Assembly: GCA_036272735.1 (NCBI GenBank)
Contig: DATAYF010000105.1
Span: forward strand, 1-17,951
Direction: 5' to 3'
Source of the DNA: DATAYF01 sp036272735
GTDB taxonomy: Bacteria; Chloroflexota; Ktedonobacteria; Ktedonobacterales; Ktedonobacteraceae
DNA length: 17,951 bases
Shown: positions 1 to 7,457 of the stretch, in pieces
Numbering within the stretch: the stretch's first letter is position 1
How the letters are laid out: each line of letters opens with the position of its first letter
Made by a program: the position numbers and the translations under genes
The notes under the pieces: generated by a model
What the model was told of the DNA's origin: nothing
Database searches by the model: none
Seen by the model: the letters and a program-made list of their open reading frames with translations, nothing else

Positions 1-58
1 TAGTAAGTTGTGTACAAAGCCAGCAATCAAACTCTACTATACCACCACACACTCGGCC

Positions 59-79
59 CGCTGTATAAGATATACAGCG
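59..79. repeat. Short perfect inverted repeat downstream of recO
   Basis: Nine-base arms (CGCTGTATA / TATACAGCG) separated by three bases form a perfect dyad about 80 bases past the recO stop codon. There is no T-tract on either side, so it is not a classical intrinsic terminator. It could be a weak 3' end structure or an operator for a gene to the left of the window. A TATAAT-like hexamer lies at 90-95, without a recognisable -35 partner. No gene is supported in 1-158. Confidence 0.45.
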
Positions 80-158
80 TGTACTACCTTATAATATGCC
101 TCACAATACAGAAGCTTCAACATGTATAGTACTGAAAGGGGATAAAAGGTGCAAGGAG

Positions 159-962
159 TTAAATTTGCTGAGAAGTGAAATTTTCCAGGAAGGTCCACGA
201 CTTCAGGTCACGTTCGAGGTGATAACGCAACAGGCTGCGCATGATGGCATCGACTTCGGCCAGCACCCGTGCATCGAGGCGCAGATGCGGAACCTGAGAC
301 CATGAAGAACAACGTTGCAGAATACGCATTACCTTAAGAGCAGGAGCAGAGAGTGCACGCCCCCATAAATGGCGGCATTGCGGGCAGAGTGTACCACCCA
401 ACGCAGGCGTAAAGCCATTTTCCACCGGTTGCAATTCGGTCAGGCAGTGGGCGCAGGCACGAAACACCGGCTCGTAGCCCACAAGTGCGAGCAGCTTGAT
501 CTCAAAATAGCGGATGAGCAACTGTGAACGCGTGTGTAAAGTATCAGGCTGATTGGAATCTTGCACTTGTGCAGCATCTACTTCTAAAGCTTGCAAGGCT
601 TCTAATAAGAGTTTGTAGACGTCCGTATGTCGGTTGGCATCTTCGACAAAGCGTTCAATCAGCTCGGCTAAATAGATGCCACAGGTCATATACCACATGT
701 GCAGATGCAACAGTGGCAATGCATGGATGCTCTGCGCCTGGGTAACGATATCGAGGTTACGGCCCAGTGCTACCTGCAACTGACTATGGCAAAGCGGCTC
801 CAAATGACCTGTTTTTTTGCTCAAAGGGCGACGCACCCCTTTCGCCACGGCACGAATTTTGCCTCGGTAGGGGGTCAACAAGGTCAGGATGCGATCAGCT
901 TCGCCAAGATCGGTATGTTTGAGAATAATGGCTTCGGTGGAATAGCTTCGTTGTTCACGCAT
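159..962 (-). CDS. recO: DNA repair protein RecO
   Basis: RecO is the recombination mediator that, with RecF and RecR, loads RecA on SSB-coated single-stranded DNA in gap repair. The 267-residue product has the usual family length. Its N-terminus (about 1-80) matches the RecO OB-fold, with EAIILKHTDLGEADRILTLL and a basic GKIRAVAKGVRR segment. The helical C-terminal part carries a zinc-binding set, C170-x2-C173 and C193-x2-C196, as in many RecO proteins. The start is ATG at 962 with only a weak AGGA about 12 bases upstream. It lies downstream of tRNA-Cys on the same strand, but a strong terminator hairpin (994-1036) separates them, so it either depends on readthrough or has its own unseen promoter. 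Confidence 0.93.
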   Translation of the reverse strand: MREQRSYSTEAIILKHTDLGEADRILTLLTPYRGKIRAVAKGVRRPLSKKTGHLEPLCHSQLQVALGRNLDIVTQAQSIHALPLLHLHMWYMTCGIYLAELIERFVEDANRHTDVYKLLLEALQALEVDAAQVQDSNQPDTLHTRSQLLIRYFEIKLLALVGYEPVFRACAHCLTELQPVENGFTPALGGTLCPQCRHLWGRALSAPALKVMRILQRCSSWSQVPHLRLDARVLAEVDAIMRSLLRYHLERDLKSWTFLENFTSQQI

Positions 963-986
963 ACATTGAATATCCTGAGTGAGCGA

Positions 987-1036
987 GCAAAAAAGAGAGA
1001 CGCGGTTTTAGAGTATCTCTTTTACCGCATCTCTCT
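987..1036 (-). terminator. Intrinsic terminator of the tRNA-Gly/tRNA-Cys unit
   Basis: Read on the minus strand, two 13-base arms (at 1024-1036 and 994-1006) pair with a single T-G wobble. The 17-base loop can itself fold further (AGAG/CTCT), and six T residues follow (989-994). This is a textbook rho-independent terminator starting seven bases past tRNA-Cys. Confidence 0.85.
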
Positions 1037-1042
1037 CTTGAA

Positions 1043-1113
1043 AGGCGACGAGCGGACTCGAACCGCTGGTGAAGCTTTTGCAGAGCCTTGCCTTACCACT
1101 TGGCGACGTCGCC
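1043..1113 (-). tRNA. tRNA-Cys(GCA)
   Basis: A complete 71-nt cloverleaf on the minus strand. The acceptor pairs GGCGACG with CGTCGCC. The D-arm is GCC/GGC, and the anticodon stem AGGCT/AGCTT encloses the loop CTGCAAA with anticodon GCA. The variable loop has four bases, and the T-arm is AGCGG-TTCGAGT-CCGCT. The discriminator base is U, as expected for bacterial tRNA-Cys. No CCA is encoded. It lies eight bases after tRNA-Gly and is co-transcribed with it. Confidence 0.95.
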
Positions 1114-1121
1114 ATGAGAAA

Positions 1122-1193
1122 AGCGGGAGACGGGATTCGAACCCGCGACATCTTCCTTGGCAAGGAAGCGCTCTACCACTGAGCCACTCCCGC
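1122..1193 (-). tRNA. tRNA-Gly(GCC)
   Basis: A complete 72-nt cloverleaf on the minus strand. The acceptor pairs GCGGGAG with CTCCCGC, and the D-arm is GCTC/GAGC. The anticodon stem CTTCC/GGAAG encloses TTGCCAA with anticodon GCC. The T-arm is GCGGG-TTCGAAT-CCCGT. The discriminator base is U, and no CCA is encoded. It is the first gene of a two-tRNA transcript. Confidence 0.96.
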
Positions 1194-1244
1194 AGGTTAA
1201 CCGCAATGATACTTGCCGTTACTGCTTCTCTCGTGTGCACAGAT

Positions 1245-1273
1245 AAAATAACACACCTCTACAGATTTGTCAA
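1245..1273 (-). promoter_or_regulatory. Promoter of the tRNA-Gly/tRNA-Cys unit
   Basis: On the minus strand a perfect -35 TTGACA (1268-1273) is followed by a 17-base spacer and a -10 TATTTT (1245-1250). Transcription would start near 1238, about 45 bases before mature tRNA-Gly. The A/T-rich sequence just upstream could act as an UP element. Confidence 0.75.
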
Positions 1274-1278
1274 CAGGT

Positions 1279-1308
1279 TTCTACAAGATTTTTCAAGAAT
1301 TTGTAGAA
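1279..1308. repeat. Dyad next to the tRNA promoter -35
   Basis: Perfect eight-base arms TTCTACAA / TTGTAGAA with a 14-base A/T-rich centre. It sits five bases upstream of the -35 box of the tRNA promoter and about 30 bases past the stop codon of the preceding minus-strand gene. It could be a weak terminator for that gene or a binding site at the tRNA promoter; there is no T-tract. Confidence 0.4.
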
Positions 1309-1338
1309 TTCGATGCACTACACTACGCTCGTTGAGCA

Positions 1339-3741
1339 CTAACCTTCAACGTGAAACCCACGCTCACGCAAAATTTCAATCACCTGTTCCAGCCGCGCTT
1401 CATCGACGCGAATCAGGCGATTTTCGGTCTCAACCTCCGAACCAAGTAACGCTTTCAGGTCCTCGTCTGCCTGTATATCGCGCAAGACCTGTGCTGGCAG
1501 GCGCAACAGGGGTGTGCTCTCGACGTAGATATCATCTTGTTCACCGTACCCATTGCCCCAAAGTTTCAAACGAATGAGCAGCGAACCGGGAATACCACCC
1601 TCGCAATACGTTTGTAGGAAGCGCGTGATATAGTCGAGCGAAAGATCGTCGATGCGCGCTTGCTCGATAGAAGCAGCCGTGACTCGTTGCCAGCCAGAGT
1701 CAGCGTCGCGTACGCTAAAACGTGCCGCTTCTGCGCCTAAATAGAGGTCGGTCACGGCGTATAACGGCTGTAGCAGGCCATCATGATGCAAACGCCACTG
1801 CGCCTCGCGTATCACCAATTGCTCTGCATCAGAAGCACCGCCCTCGCTGGGAGCAGTCGTCAGTGCAGGCAGGTAGTTATGCCGCCACAGAATTTCCTGC
1901 ACAGCCGCGAGTTGATAAGGAGCAACCTCAACCAGGCAGGGCGTCAAGCGCCGCTTAAACAGGCCACGCGTTTCAGGAGCAGCCAGCAAGCTATCGAGCA
2001 ACGCTTCATCGTCAACCTCAACGATTGTTGCAGCGGGCCAGACCTCAACACGGCGCGCCTGCCGCTCCCATTCGCTCAACGAGTAACTTACGTTTTGTGG
2101 GATATCCCCGCCTGCCGCCTCTTCCAACTCGGACTGAATCTGTCCAGCATGCAGCCCAAACTGGATGGCGCGAGTCACGCTGGCCTTGGAGAGCCGATAT
2201 TGCGCCACACGTTCCAGGCTCACGCGATCCGCAAAACGGTCGAGCTTGATCAGCAGAACCTCCGAGACAGGAGCCAGGGCTACCAGCTCAAAGTTCGGCT
2301 GCACAATCAATCGTCCCCACGTGGTCTCCTGCGGCACAAGCTGCGTCTGTTCAGTCATGGCTATCGCGGCAAGAGGCACGCTAAACTTCTGGGCATGCTC
2401 CGCGTGGTCCTGTTCAACCAGGCCCAACCAGGCAAGCGGACCCGCGACTACAGCATGCACGAAGCCTCCTTCAACCAGGTGCCACCCCTCGCGATGCGTG
2501 AGCCAGCCTCGACGCAAACGAAAATCCCAACCGTAGGGATTGCTCGTGCTCGAATAGCGCTCGGCACGCGTCCCATATTGGCGCGGGAAGAGCAGGTGGG
2601 GGATATGCAGCTTGCAATGGGCAATAAAAGCCGGAAAAGATACCCACGTGGCATCGCGCTCCTTCAGTACACGTTCCACTACCACCTGACGCGCATGTAC
2701 CACTTCCTCGTGCGCCGGTTCCAGCGGAGCCGGACCAGGGCGCACGTTTACGTCTGGCAGGTAGGACATCTCGTTCCAAAATGGTGTCTCGACATATAAT
2801 TGATAGCAGCGTCGAGCACGTTCGAGGAGCGGCAACGCAAAAAATTCTTCGGCAGGCGCAGCGTAGACCACGTGTTTACGTATATGCAGAAGCCCTAATT
2901 TTAACAATAACAGGCGTACGAATAAGAATTGGGGAAAATCGCTTTCCAGGCGCACGGGTTCGTTATGCTTTTTGCCCAGCATATGCTCTAGTACCACACG
3001 CAAGGCGGGGCGCGAAAGCAATCCATTGCTCAGCAACGTCAGGCCCTCGTGCTGCCCTGCTACCATCGACCAGTAGAAGTAGAGCGTGCGTTGCAGGTTT
3101 GCGGCTCCATTGCTTACCTCTTGTTCATGCTCGCCAGCACACAAATCTCTTTCCGCGCCCCACAGATCCAGAGCTACTTCCAGCACGGTTTGTGGTACGA
3201 TCAGCACCCCATCATGCGCACCACTGGTATAATCACGTCCCGCGAAATTCGTCTGCTTGCCCCAGAAGAGAAAACCCAATAGCAACAACTCGCGCACTGC
3301 CAGTTCGAAGGGGCCGTGTGGATGAACGGGAGGGTACTGCGAAGTTACTGGCGGCGCAACGTACGCTCGTACCGGGTCAAAAGAGGGGGCAACGGCTTCA
3401 CTACGCTCCTCACGCTCCTCGGTCGCCTCTTTGCTGGTGGTGAGCAGACCGGCGCTGGTAAAATAGAACGCAAGATCACGACTATTGGCGCGCCCACCGC
3501 AACGGACCAGCTCACGCAGCACGCGCAGGGGCAAGTTATCGAGATCTTGCAATGCAGTATGCACGGCGTTGGGGGCAAAAAGTTGGCGGGCAATATCGAG
3601 TAGATCGGGCACGGAAGGTGCGGTAGAAGAGGTTGCTGTGCTGGTTGGCTGCGCAACTGGTATGATATGCCTGGTCTTGATGACCGCTTGTAGATGGTAC
3701 GGCGGCACCATTGGCAATAAATCGAGGTCACTCTGGTGCAT
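1339..3741 (-). CDS. Helicase-associated protein with XPB/Ssl2-like N-terminal domain (Helicase_C_3 type)
   Basis: An approximately 800-residue protein without helicase motifs of its own. Around residues 67-92 (LDNLPLRVLRELVRCGGRA) it has a winged-helix-like segment. At 478-491 comes LIVQPNFELVALAP, the signature of the XPB/Ssl2-like helicase N-terminal family, followed to about 626 by the helical YRLSKASV block and an EVDDEALLDSLLAAPE strand/helix. The last 50 residues (DEDLKALLGSE to ERGF) look like a second, shorter copy of the final unit. Such proteins are thought to act with DNA-repair helicases; the exact role here is unknown. I chose ATG 3741 because AGGG lies six bases upstream; GTG 3777 (812 residues) and ATG 3747 are alternatives. 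All of them overlap the end of the upstream SWIM gene, so translation is probably coupled. No XPB helicase gene is in the window. Confidence 0.8.
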   Translation of the reverse strand: MHQSDLDLLPMVPPYHLQAVIKTRHIIPVAQPTSTATSSTAPSVPDLLDIARQLFAPNAVHTALQDLDNLPLRVLRELVRCGGRANSRDLAFYFTSAGLLTTSKEATEEREERSEAVAPSFDPVRAYVAPPVTSQYPPVHPHGPFELAVRELLLLGFLFWGKQTNFAGRDYTSGAHDGVLIVPQTVLEVALDLWGAERDLCAGEHEQEVSNGAANLQRTLYFYWSMVAGQHEGLTLLSNGLLSRPALRVVLEHMLGKKHNEPVRLESDFPQFLFVRLLLLKLGLLHIRKHVVYAAPAEEFFALPLLERARRCYQLYVETPFWNEMSYLPDVNVRPGPAPLEPAHEEVVHARQVVVERVLKERDATWVSFPAFIAHCKLHIPHLLFPRQYGTRAERYSSTSNPYGWDFRLRRGWLTHREGWHLVEGGFVHAVVAGPLAWLGLVEQDHAEHAQKFSVPLAAIAMTEQTQLVPQETTWGRLIVQPNFELVALAPVSEVLLIKLDRFADRVSLERVAQYRLSKASVTRAIQFGLHAGQIQSELEEAAGGDIPQNVSYSLSEWERQARRVEVWPAATIVEVDDEALLDSLLAAPETRGLFKRRLTPCLVEVAPYQLAAVQEILWRHNYLPALTTAPSEGGASDAEQLVIREAQWRLHHDGLLQPLYAVTDLYLGAEAARFSVRDADSGWQRVTAASIEQARIDDLSLDYITRFLQTYCEGGIPGSLLIRLKLWGNGYGEQDDIYVESTPLLRLPAQVLRDIQADEDLKALLGSEVETENRLIRVDEARLEQVIEILRERGFHVEG

Positions 3742-6163
3742 ACTCATCCCTGTTGTGCAAGAGAGGGGTTTGTCCACGCCGCTTCAATTCTTCCAAAATA
3801 GGTTCAGCCCCCGATTGCTTGAGAATATGTAAGGTAGGGTTGAGCGTCTGCACAATCTGCTCATTGACATTCGTGGTCGCGGTCAATTCGTGCATGACCA
3901 CTGTATCCACGGTTTCCAGCAAGGTCACGCCTGTGTAGATACGCACCCGCCCATAACTCGCTATCCAGCGTTCCAGGCGCTCTAACATGCGTACCAGCGC
4001 ATTATCAGGTTGTACCGTCTGTAGCGTACGCCTGGCAAGTGAGCGTAAAACGTCCAACAATGCGTCCGGACGACTGCCGTGCTTGAGGGCAGCGCTCAAC
4101 GCACCGGGAGTCAGACGATAATACAGGCGTCCCTGCTGCACCTCTTCTGTCTGGGCAAAACGTTCTAGCAAGGCAACCACGGGCCACGACTGCGCATCGC
4201 AAGAGACCGACACAACCTCATCATCTACAATTTCTAACGCATCAGCAGCGCTAGCGGGTGCAGAAGAAGCATTTTCCACTGCCGTGGGCATGCCCGCAAA
4301 CAGCCAGCCAGCAATAGCCGTAAGACGAAACGCCACGATACGACCATCGTGCCCACTGGCAACATCACATGCACCCCACCAGTGCAACGGCCCACGGAGT
4401 AAGCGCGCAAGATAATAAAACTCGGCGTGCAGCCAGTCGTTGAGTTGGGAAGGATGCAAAGGCTGCCCGCTTTCTTGCTCGATCCACCAGTGTGGAGTGG
4501 AAAATTGACGCTGCTTGCGCTGTAAAAATACGGGATTGAGGCGATAGACAAAACGAGCAAAGGCCGAGTAATTGACCCACTGATGGAGCGGCACCTGGGC
4601 CAACAAATTGATCAGCGTTTGGCGAGCATCACGATTTTCGCTGTCAAGCTCACCGGAGCGCAACACCGGAAAATTCAAAGCGGTCGCACGACAACGCAGA
4701 CGCAAACCCTCTTCCTGTAAATCGAAGAGTTCGGTGTAAGAAGATTGCGTCAACCACAGTTCGAACAGGTCGCGTGCAACCTCGGCCCGCTTCGCGCCCA
4801 GAAACAATTGTGCGATATTGGGCAAGACGCGTAACTGCGCCGTGCCACTCTCGTCCTTCTGCAAAATGTCGGCCAGTTTGAGCAAACGCAGCGCGAAACG
4901 CAGCGTTTCAGGCGCGTGAGGTATCTTCTTCTGCACGGCTGAGAAGAGTGCAGCGGTCGGGAGATCAGACGGTGGGGGGATTGCAACCGAGCCATCGCTT
5001 GCCGCGCTCTGCATACGCGAAAAGCCCGCTGTTTCGCTTGAGCGCCCTGGACGCTCCTGCCAATCCTCCTCACGGCGCAACACAAAACCATCAAGTGCTC
5101 GTGCCACAAGCAAGAGATCGGCGAGGATACGATAGGGTTGGGCCAACTGGACCAGCGGCCGCTCCTCGCGCGCGCTCAAATTTTGCTCGGTATTGAACAC
5201 CGTGGTCGGCACAGTCACGCGTAGCGCGGTACGTACCTCGGACGGCACGTACCAACTGATATCGAGCAAGGCATTATTCAGCCCGATACGCGACTGACCC
5301 GCGCTATGCAAGGTCGTGCGAAAGAGCAGGGCCTTGCTTTGCAGCGTCAGTAGCACGCGTTGAAGTTGCTCAGTTGGTCCCAAAGCGAAACGCTCGAAGA
5401 GGCCGTACAGATCTTCATCGGTCACCAGACCGCCCGCCAACGTTATGGCCGCTAACAACTGGCGCTGCGGCTTTTCAAGCGTGGTAGCAACACGGCGCAC
5501 CACCTCTGGCTTGCGCAACACATCGGCAATGACTTCAGCGATGCGTTGTTTGCTCATACCGTTTGTGGCAATGTCATAAGTACGCGTAATGCTACGTAGC
5601 TCACCGAGGCCCAACTGGGTTAAAATTTCCAGCAGATCCCAGGTGATAGCGGAGCCAGGCGGCGCAACAATCGGCTTGCTCGCTAGCGTGGGGAGAACTG
5701 CATCTTCTGCAAACTCTGTTGGCGTAGACTTTGCTTGCTGCATTGGAATCGTGCCTCCCTGCTGTTGTGCCATATTAGCCACGGGTGAAGTGGCTGGTGG
5801 TGCAAATTCTGTGGGATGCGAAAGCCAGCGATACATGAGCGCCGCGGCATGCGCGCACAAGAGCATGGAGTCGGCATTGCACGAGCAATGACTCGTCCAG
5901 GTATTCGCGCTCTGTACCTCAACTTCAACGGCAAAACGGCGCAATTCGGTCCTGTCCGGCTCTTCATCTTGCGCTGGCAACAGGTTCGTAGAGACACGCG
6001 GAATTTCCACAATTCCAGAGAGTTGAGCATCCTGGCGTTGCGGCTCGTGTATCGCCCCAGCCCGTGCATACTCCTGTCCAAGCGAAGCCGCGTTTAACCC
6101 TGCCATACGAATAACATCGGCGGCACGTAGACGTTGTAGCGTACCTGGTACAATATCCTTCAT
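3728..6163 (-). CDS. SWIM zinc-finger protein with SAP-like and XPB/Ssl2-like C-terminal region
   Basis: An 811-residue protein. Near the N-terminus is a SWIM zinc-binding motif, C93-x-C95-x7-C103-x-H105, a fold associated with DNA or protein binding. Residues about 176-218 (LGLGELRSITRTYDIATNGMSK) resemble a SAP/Rho-N DNA-binding helix pair. A winged-helix-like stretch follows around 225-260 (EKPQRQLLAAITLAGG), comparable to one in the downstream gene. The C-terminal 150 residues (YYRLTPGALSAALKHG, then LLETVD and ILEELKRRGQTPLL) align with the XPB/Ssl2-like domain of the downstream product, so the two are probable paralogues. It is first in a two-gene operon behind a good promoter (6215-6244). 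ATG 6163 has no clear Shine-Dalgarno sequence. A role in DNA metabolism is inferred from the domains only. Confidence 0.8.
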   Translation of the reverse strand: MKDIVPGTLQRLRAADVIRMAGLNAASLGQEYARAGAIHEPQRQDAQLSGIVEIPRVSTNLLPAQDEEPDRTELRRFAVEVEVQSANTWTSHCSCNADSMLLCAHAAALMYRWLSHPTEFAPPATSPVANMAQQQGGTIPMQQAKSTPTEFAEDAVLPTLASKPIVAPPGSAITWDLLEILTQLGLGELRSITRTYDIATNGMSKQRIAEVIADVLRKPEVVRRVATTLEKPQRQLLAAITLAGGLVTDEDLYGLFERFALGPTEQLQRVLLTLQSKALLFRTTLHSAGQSRIGLNNALLDISWYVPSEVRTALRVTVPTTVFNTEQNLSAREERPLVQLAQPYRILADLLLVARALDGFVLRREEDWQERPGRSSETAGFSRMQSAASDGSVAIPPPSDLPTAALFSAVQKKIPHAPETLRFALRLLKLADILQKDESGTAQLRVLPNIAQLFLGAKRAEVARDLFELWLTQSSYTELFDLQEEGLRLRCRATALNFPVLRSGELDSENRDARQTLINLLAQVPLHQWVNYSAFARFVYRLNPVFLQRKQRQFSTPHWWIEQESGQPLHPSQLNDWLHAEFYYLARLLRGPLHWWGACDVASGHDGRIVAFRLTAIAGWLFAGMPTAVENASSAPASAADALEIVDDEVVSVSCDAQSWPVVALLERFAQTEEVQQGRLYYRLTPGALSAALKHGSRPDALLDVLRSLARRTLQTVQPDNALVRMLERLERWIASYGRVRIYTGVTLLETVDTVVMHELTATTNVNEQIVQTLNPTLHILKQSGAEPILEELKRRGQTPLLHNRDEYAPE

Positions 6164-6214
6164 AAGTATTGTTCGCTACGAATCAATTTAGACCTATTTG
6201 ACTATATCTGGGCC

Positions 6215-6244
6215 ATAATAGCACGGATGACACACGCTGGTCAA
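6215..6244 (-). promoter_or_regulatory. Promoter of the SWIM / helicase-associated operon
   Basis: On the minus strand, -35 TTGACC (6239-6244), an 18-base spacer and -10 TATTAT (6215-6220), each five of six to consensus. The predicted start near 6208 leaves a leader of about 45 bases before ATG 6163. Confidence 0.65.
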
Positions 6245-6311
6245 TCTAGCTAGCCAACTATCCATAACATCCCGAACTGCGCAACACACGAGAGAAACGC
6301 TGTCCGCACGC

Positions 6312-6341
6312 TTGACGTGCTACCCATGAGATGCGTATACT
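6312..6341 (+). promoter_or_regulatory. Promoter of the small unknown gene at 6424
   Basis: -35 TTGACG (6312-6317), an 18-base spacer and -10 TATACT (6336-6341), each five of six to consensus. The same hexamers and spacer length recur in front of the kinase-TPR gene (17692-17721). The -10 box overlaps an inverted repeat (6336-6357). Confidence 0.65.
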
Positions 6342-6357
6342 ACAGTACAATAGTATA
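6336..6357. repeat. Dyad overlapping the -10 box, possible operator
   Basis: Seven-base arms TATACTA / TAGTATA are separated by eight bases. The left arm contains the -10 hexamer and the right arm covers the probable transcription start. This placement fits a repressor site, but no regulator is identified. Confidence 0.4.
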
Positions 6358-6423
6358 GCGTCTTTTTTGCGAATGCAGCCGATAGCCTCGCTTCTGATTG
6401 GCTAGCGGCCAGGTGAAAGGTAT

Positions 6424-6681
6424 GTGCACATGATCAATCGTTTTCAAAAGCTCGCACGACTTTTCGCGGATGAAAACGCCTTTACCAACGAATTGTTTGC
6501 CTTTGTGACCGACCCCAACGCGAACAACCGCAACGAGCGCGAAATAGTCGATCTACTCCACGATTACGCCCCACAGGTGGTATCGGTGGCCGAATGTATG
6601 ATTATTGATGGTGTCCATGAACGCAGGTTTGTCGCCGACTACGTCCGCGCATTTATGCACGGCGAAGGGTCATTTGAGTAA
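6424..6681 (+). CDS. Small protein of unknown function
   Basis: I do not recognise this 85-residue acidic, soluble-looking protein. It has no membrane segment, signal peptide or cysteine motif; its single Cys is in AECMII, and the middle reads NEREIVDLLHDYAPQVV, suggesting amphipathic helices. Support for a real gene comes from a well-formed promoter (6312-6341) and an AGGTGA / AAAGG Shine-Dalgarno region at 6411-6420. That region serves GTG 6424 (seven bases) or ATG 6430 (in frame, two codons later). It is divergent from the SWIM operon. Its last 12 bases overlap the end of rsmE on the other strand, so the two transcripts must overlap. Confidence 0.65.
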   Translation: MHMINRFQKLARLFADENAFTNELFAFVTDPNANNRNEREIVDLLHDYAPQVVSVAECMIIDGVHERRFVADYVRAFMHGEGSFE

Positions 6682-7452
6682 GTAACCTTCCAGTTCATAC
6701 ATGACGTTGGCGACGCTAGCCAGCGCAGCCGTTTCCGCGCGCAGGATGCGCGCACCTAACGAGACAACCTGCACACCGTAGCGTTGGGCAAGCTGCGCCT
6801 CTTCGGCGGTCAAGCCGCCTTCGGGACCGATAAAAAGTGCCACGGTCAGCAGCTCTCTGGCAGACTTTGTCGACGCGACCTTATCGATGTAGGTGCGTAG
6901 GGCAGCGTGCAGGCTGAGCGCGTGCTCCTCTTCCCACGGCATCAGTGCCAGCGTGCCCGTTGGCAGATCTTTCAACATCTGCTCTAACGAACAAATCGGC
7001 ATGAGCGCGGGCAGGCGTGCACGCCCACATTGTTCGGCAGCCTCTTGCACGATATGTTGCCAGCGTTGTATTTTTGACAATCCAGCGTGCTCCAGGCCTG
7101 CCGTGGAGCGGCGACACTGCATGGGCGCGAAGGTCGTCACCCCCAACTCGGTCCCCTTCTCAAGCAGCCACTCGAAGCGCGCCGATTTCAGCAAGCCTTG
7201 ACAGAGCATCACCTGCACCGGCGACTCGCGTTGGCCCGCACGCCGCTCGCGAATCTCAACTTCGACCCCCGCCTTACCGCTCTGCACGACCACGCACAGC
7301 AACTCGTCACCACTATTATCCAGCAATACCAGTTCTTCATTTATGGCTATATGCAAGACGGTGCGTACCTGGTGCGCTATCTTGTTGGGTAGGCGCAGCG
7401 TGTGGCCCACTTGTAACGTGGCGGCAGATGGAGCAAGAAAGAAGCGATGCAT
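6670..7452 (-). CDS. rsmE: 16S rRNA (uracil(1498)-N3)-methyltransferase RsmE
   Basis: RsmE methylates N3 of U1498 of 16S rRNA in the 30S subunit, using S-adenosylmethionine bound in a SPOUT trefoil knot. The 260-residue product starts MHRFFL and has an N-terminal PUA-like part. It carries the family signatures LEKGTELGV (97-105), EQCGRARLP (140-148), FIGPEGG (207-213) and the knot motif SLGARILRAETA (231-242). It starts five bases after the prmA stop, with a GGAG Shine-Dalgarno sequence inside the end of prmA, so it is the second gene of a prmA-rsmE operon, an arrangement common in bacteria. Its 3' end overlaps the convergent small gene by 12 bases. Confidence 0.95.
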   Translation of the reverse strand: MHRFFLAPSAATLQVGHTLRLPNKIAHQVRTVLHIAINEELVLLDNSGDELLCVVVQSGKAGVEVEIRERRAGQRESPVQVMLCQGLLKSARFEWLLEKGTELGVTTFAPMQCRRSTAGLEHAGLSKIQRWQHIVQEAAEQCGRARLPALMPICSLEQMLKDLPTGTLALMPWEEEHALSLHAALRTYIDKVASTKSARELLTVALFIGPEGGLTAEEAQLAQRYGVQVVSLGARILRAETAALASVANVMYELEGYLLK

Positions 7453-7457
7453 GTCGG

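Noticed and set aside
699..1577. A 292-codon plus-strand open frame across recO, the two tRNAs and the end of the helicase-associated gene
   Set aside because: It runs antisense through two certain tRNA genes and recO, and the translation has no recognisable domain; it is a shadow frame.
1783..2799. A 338-codon plus-strand open frame antisense to the helicase-associated gene
   Set aside because: The opposite strand encodes a coherent protein with family motifs, while this frame reads as low-information Arg/His/Gln-rich sequence.
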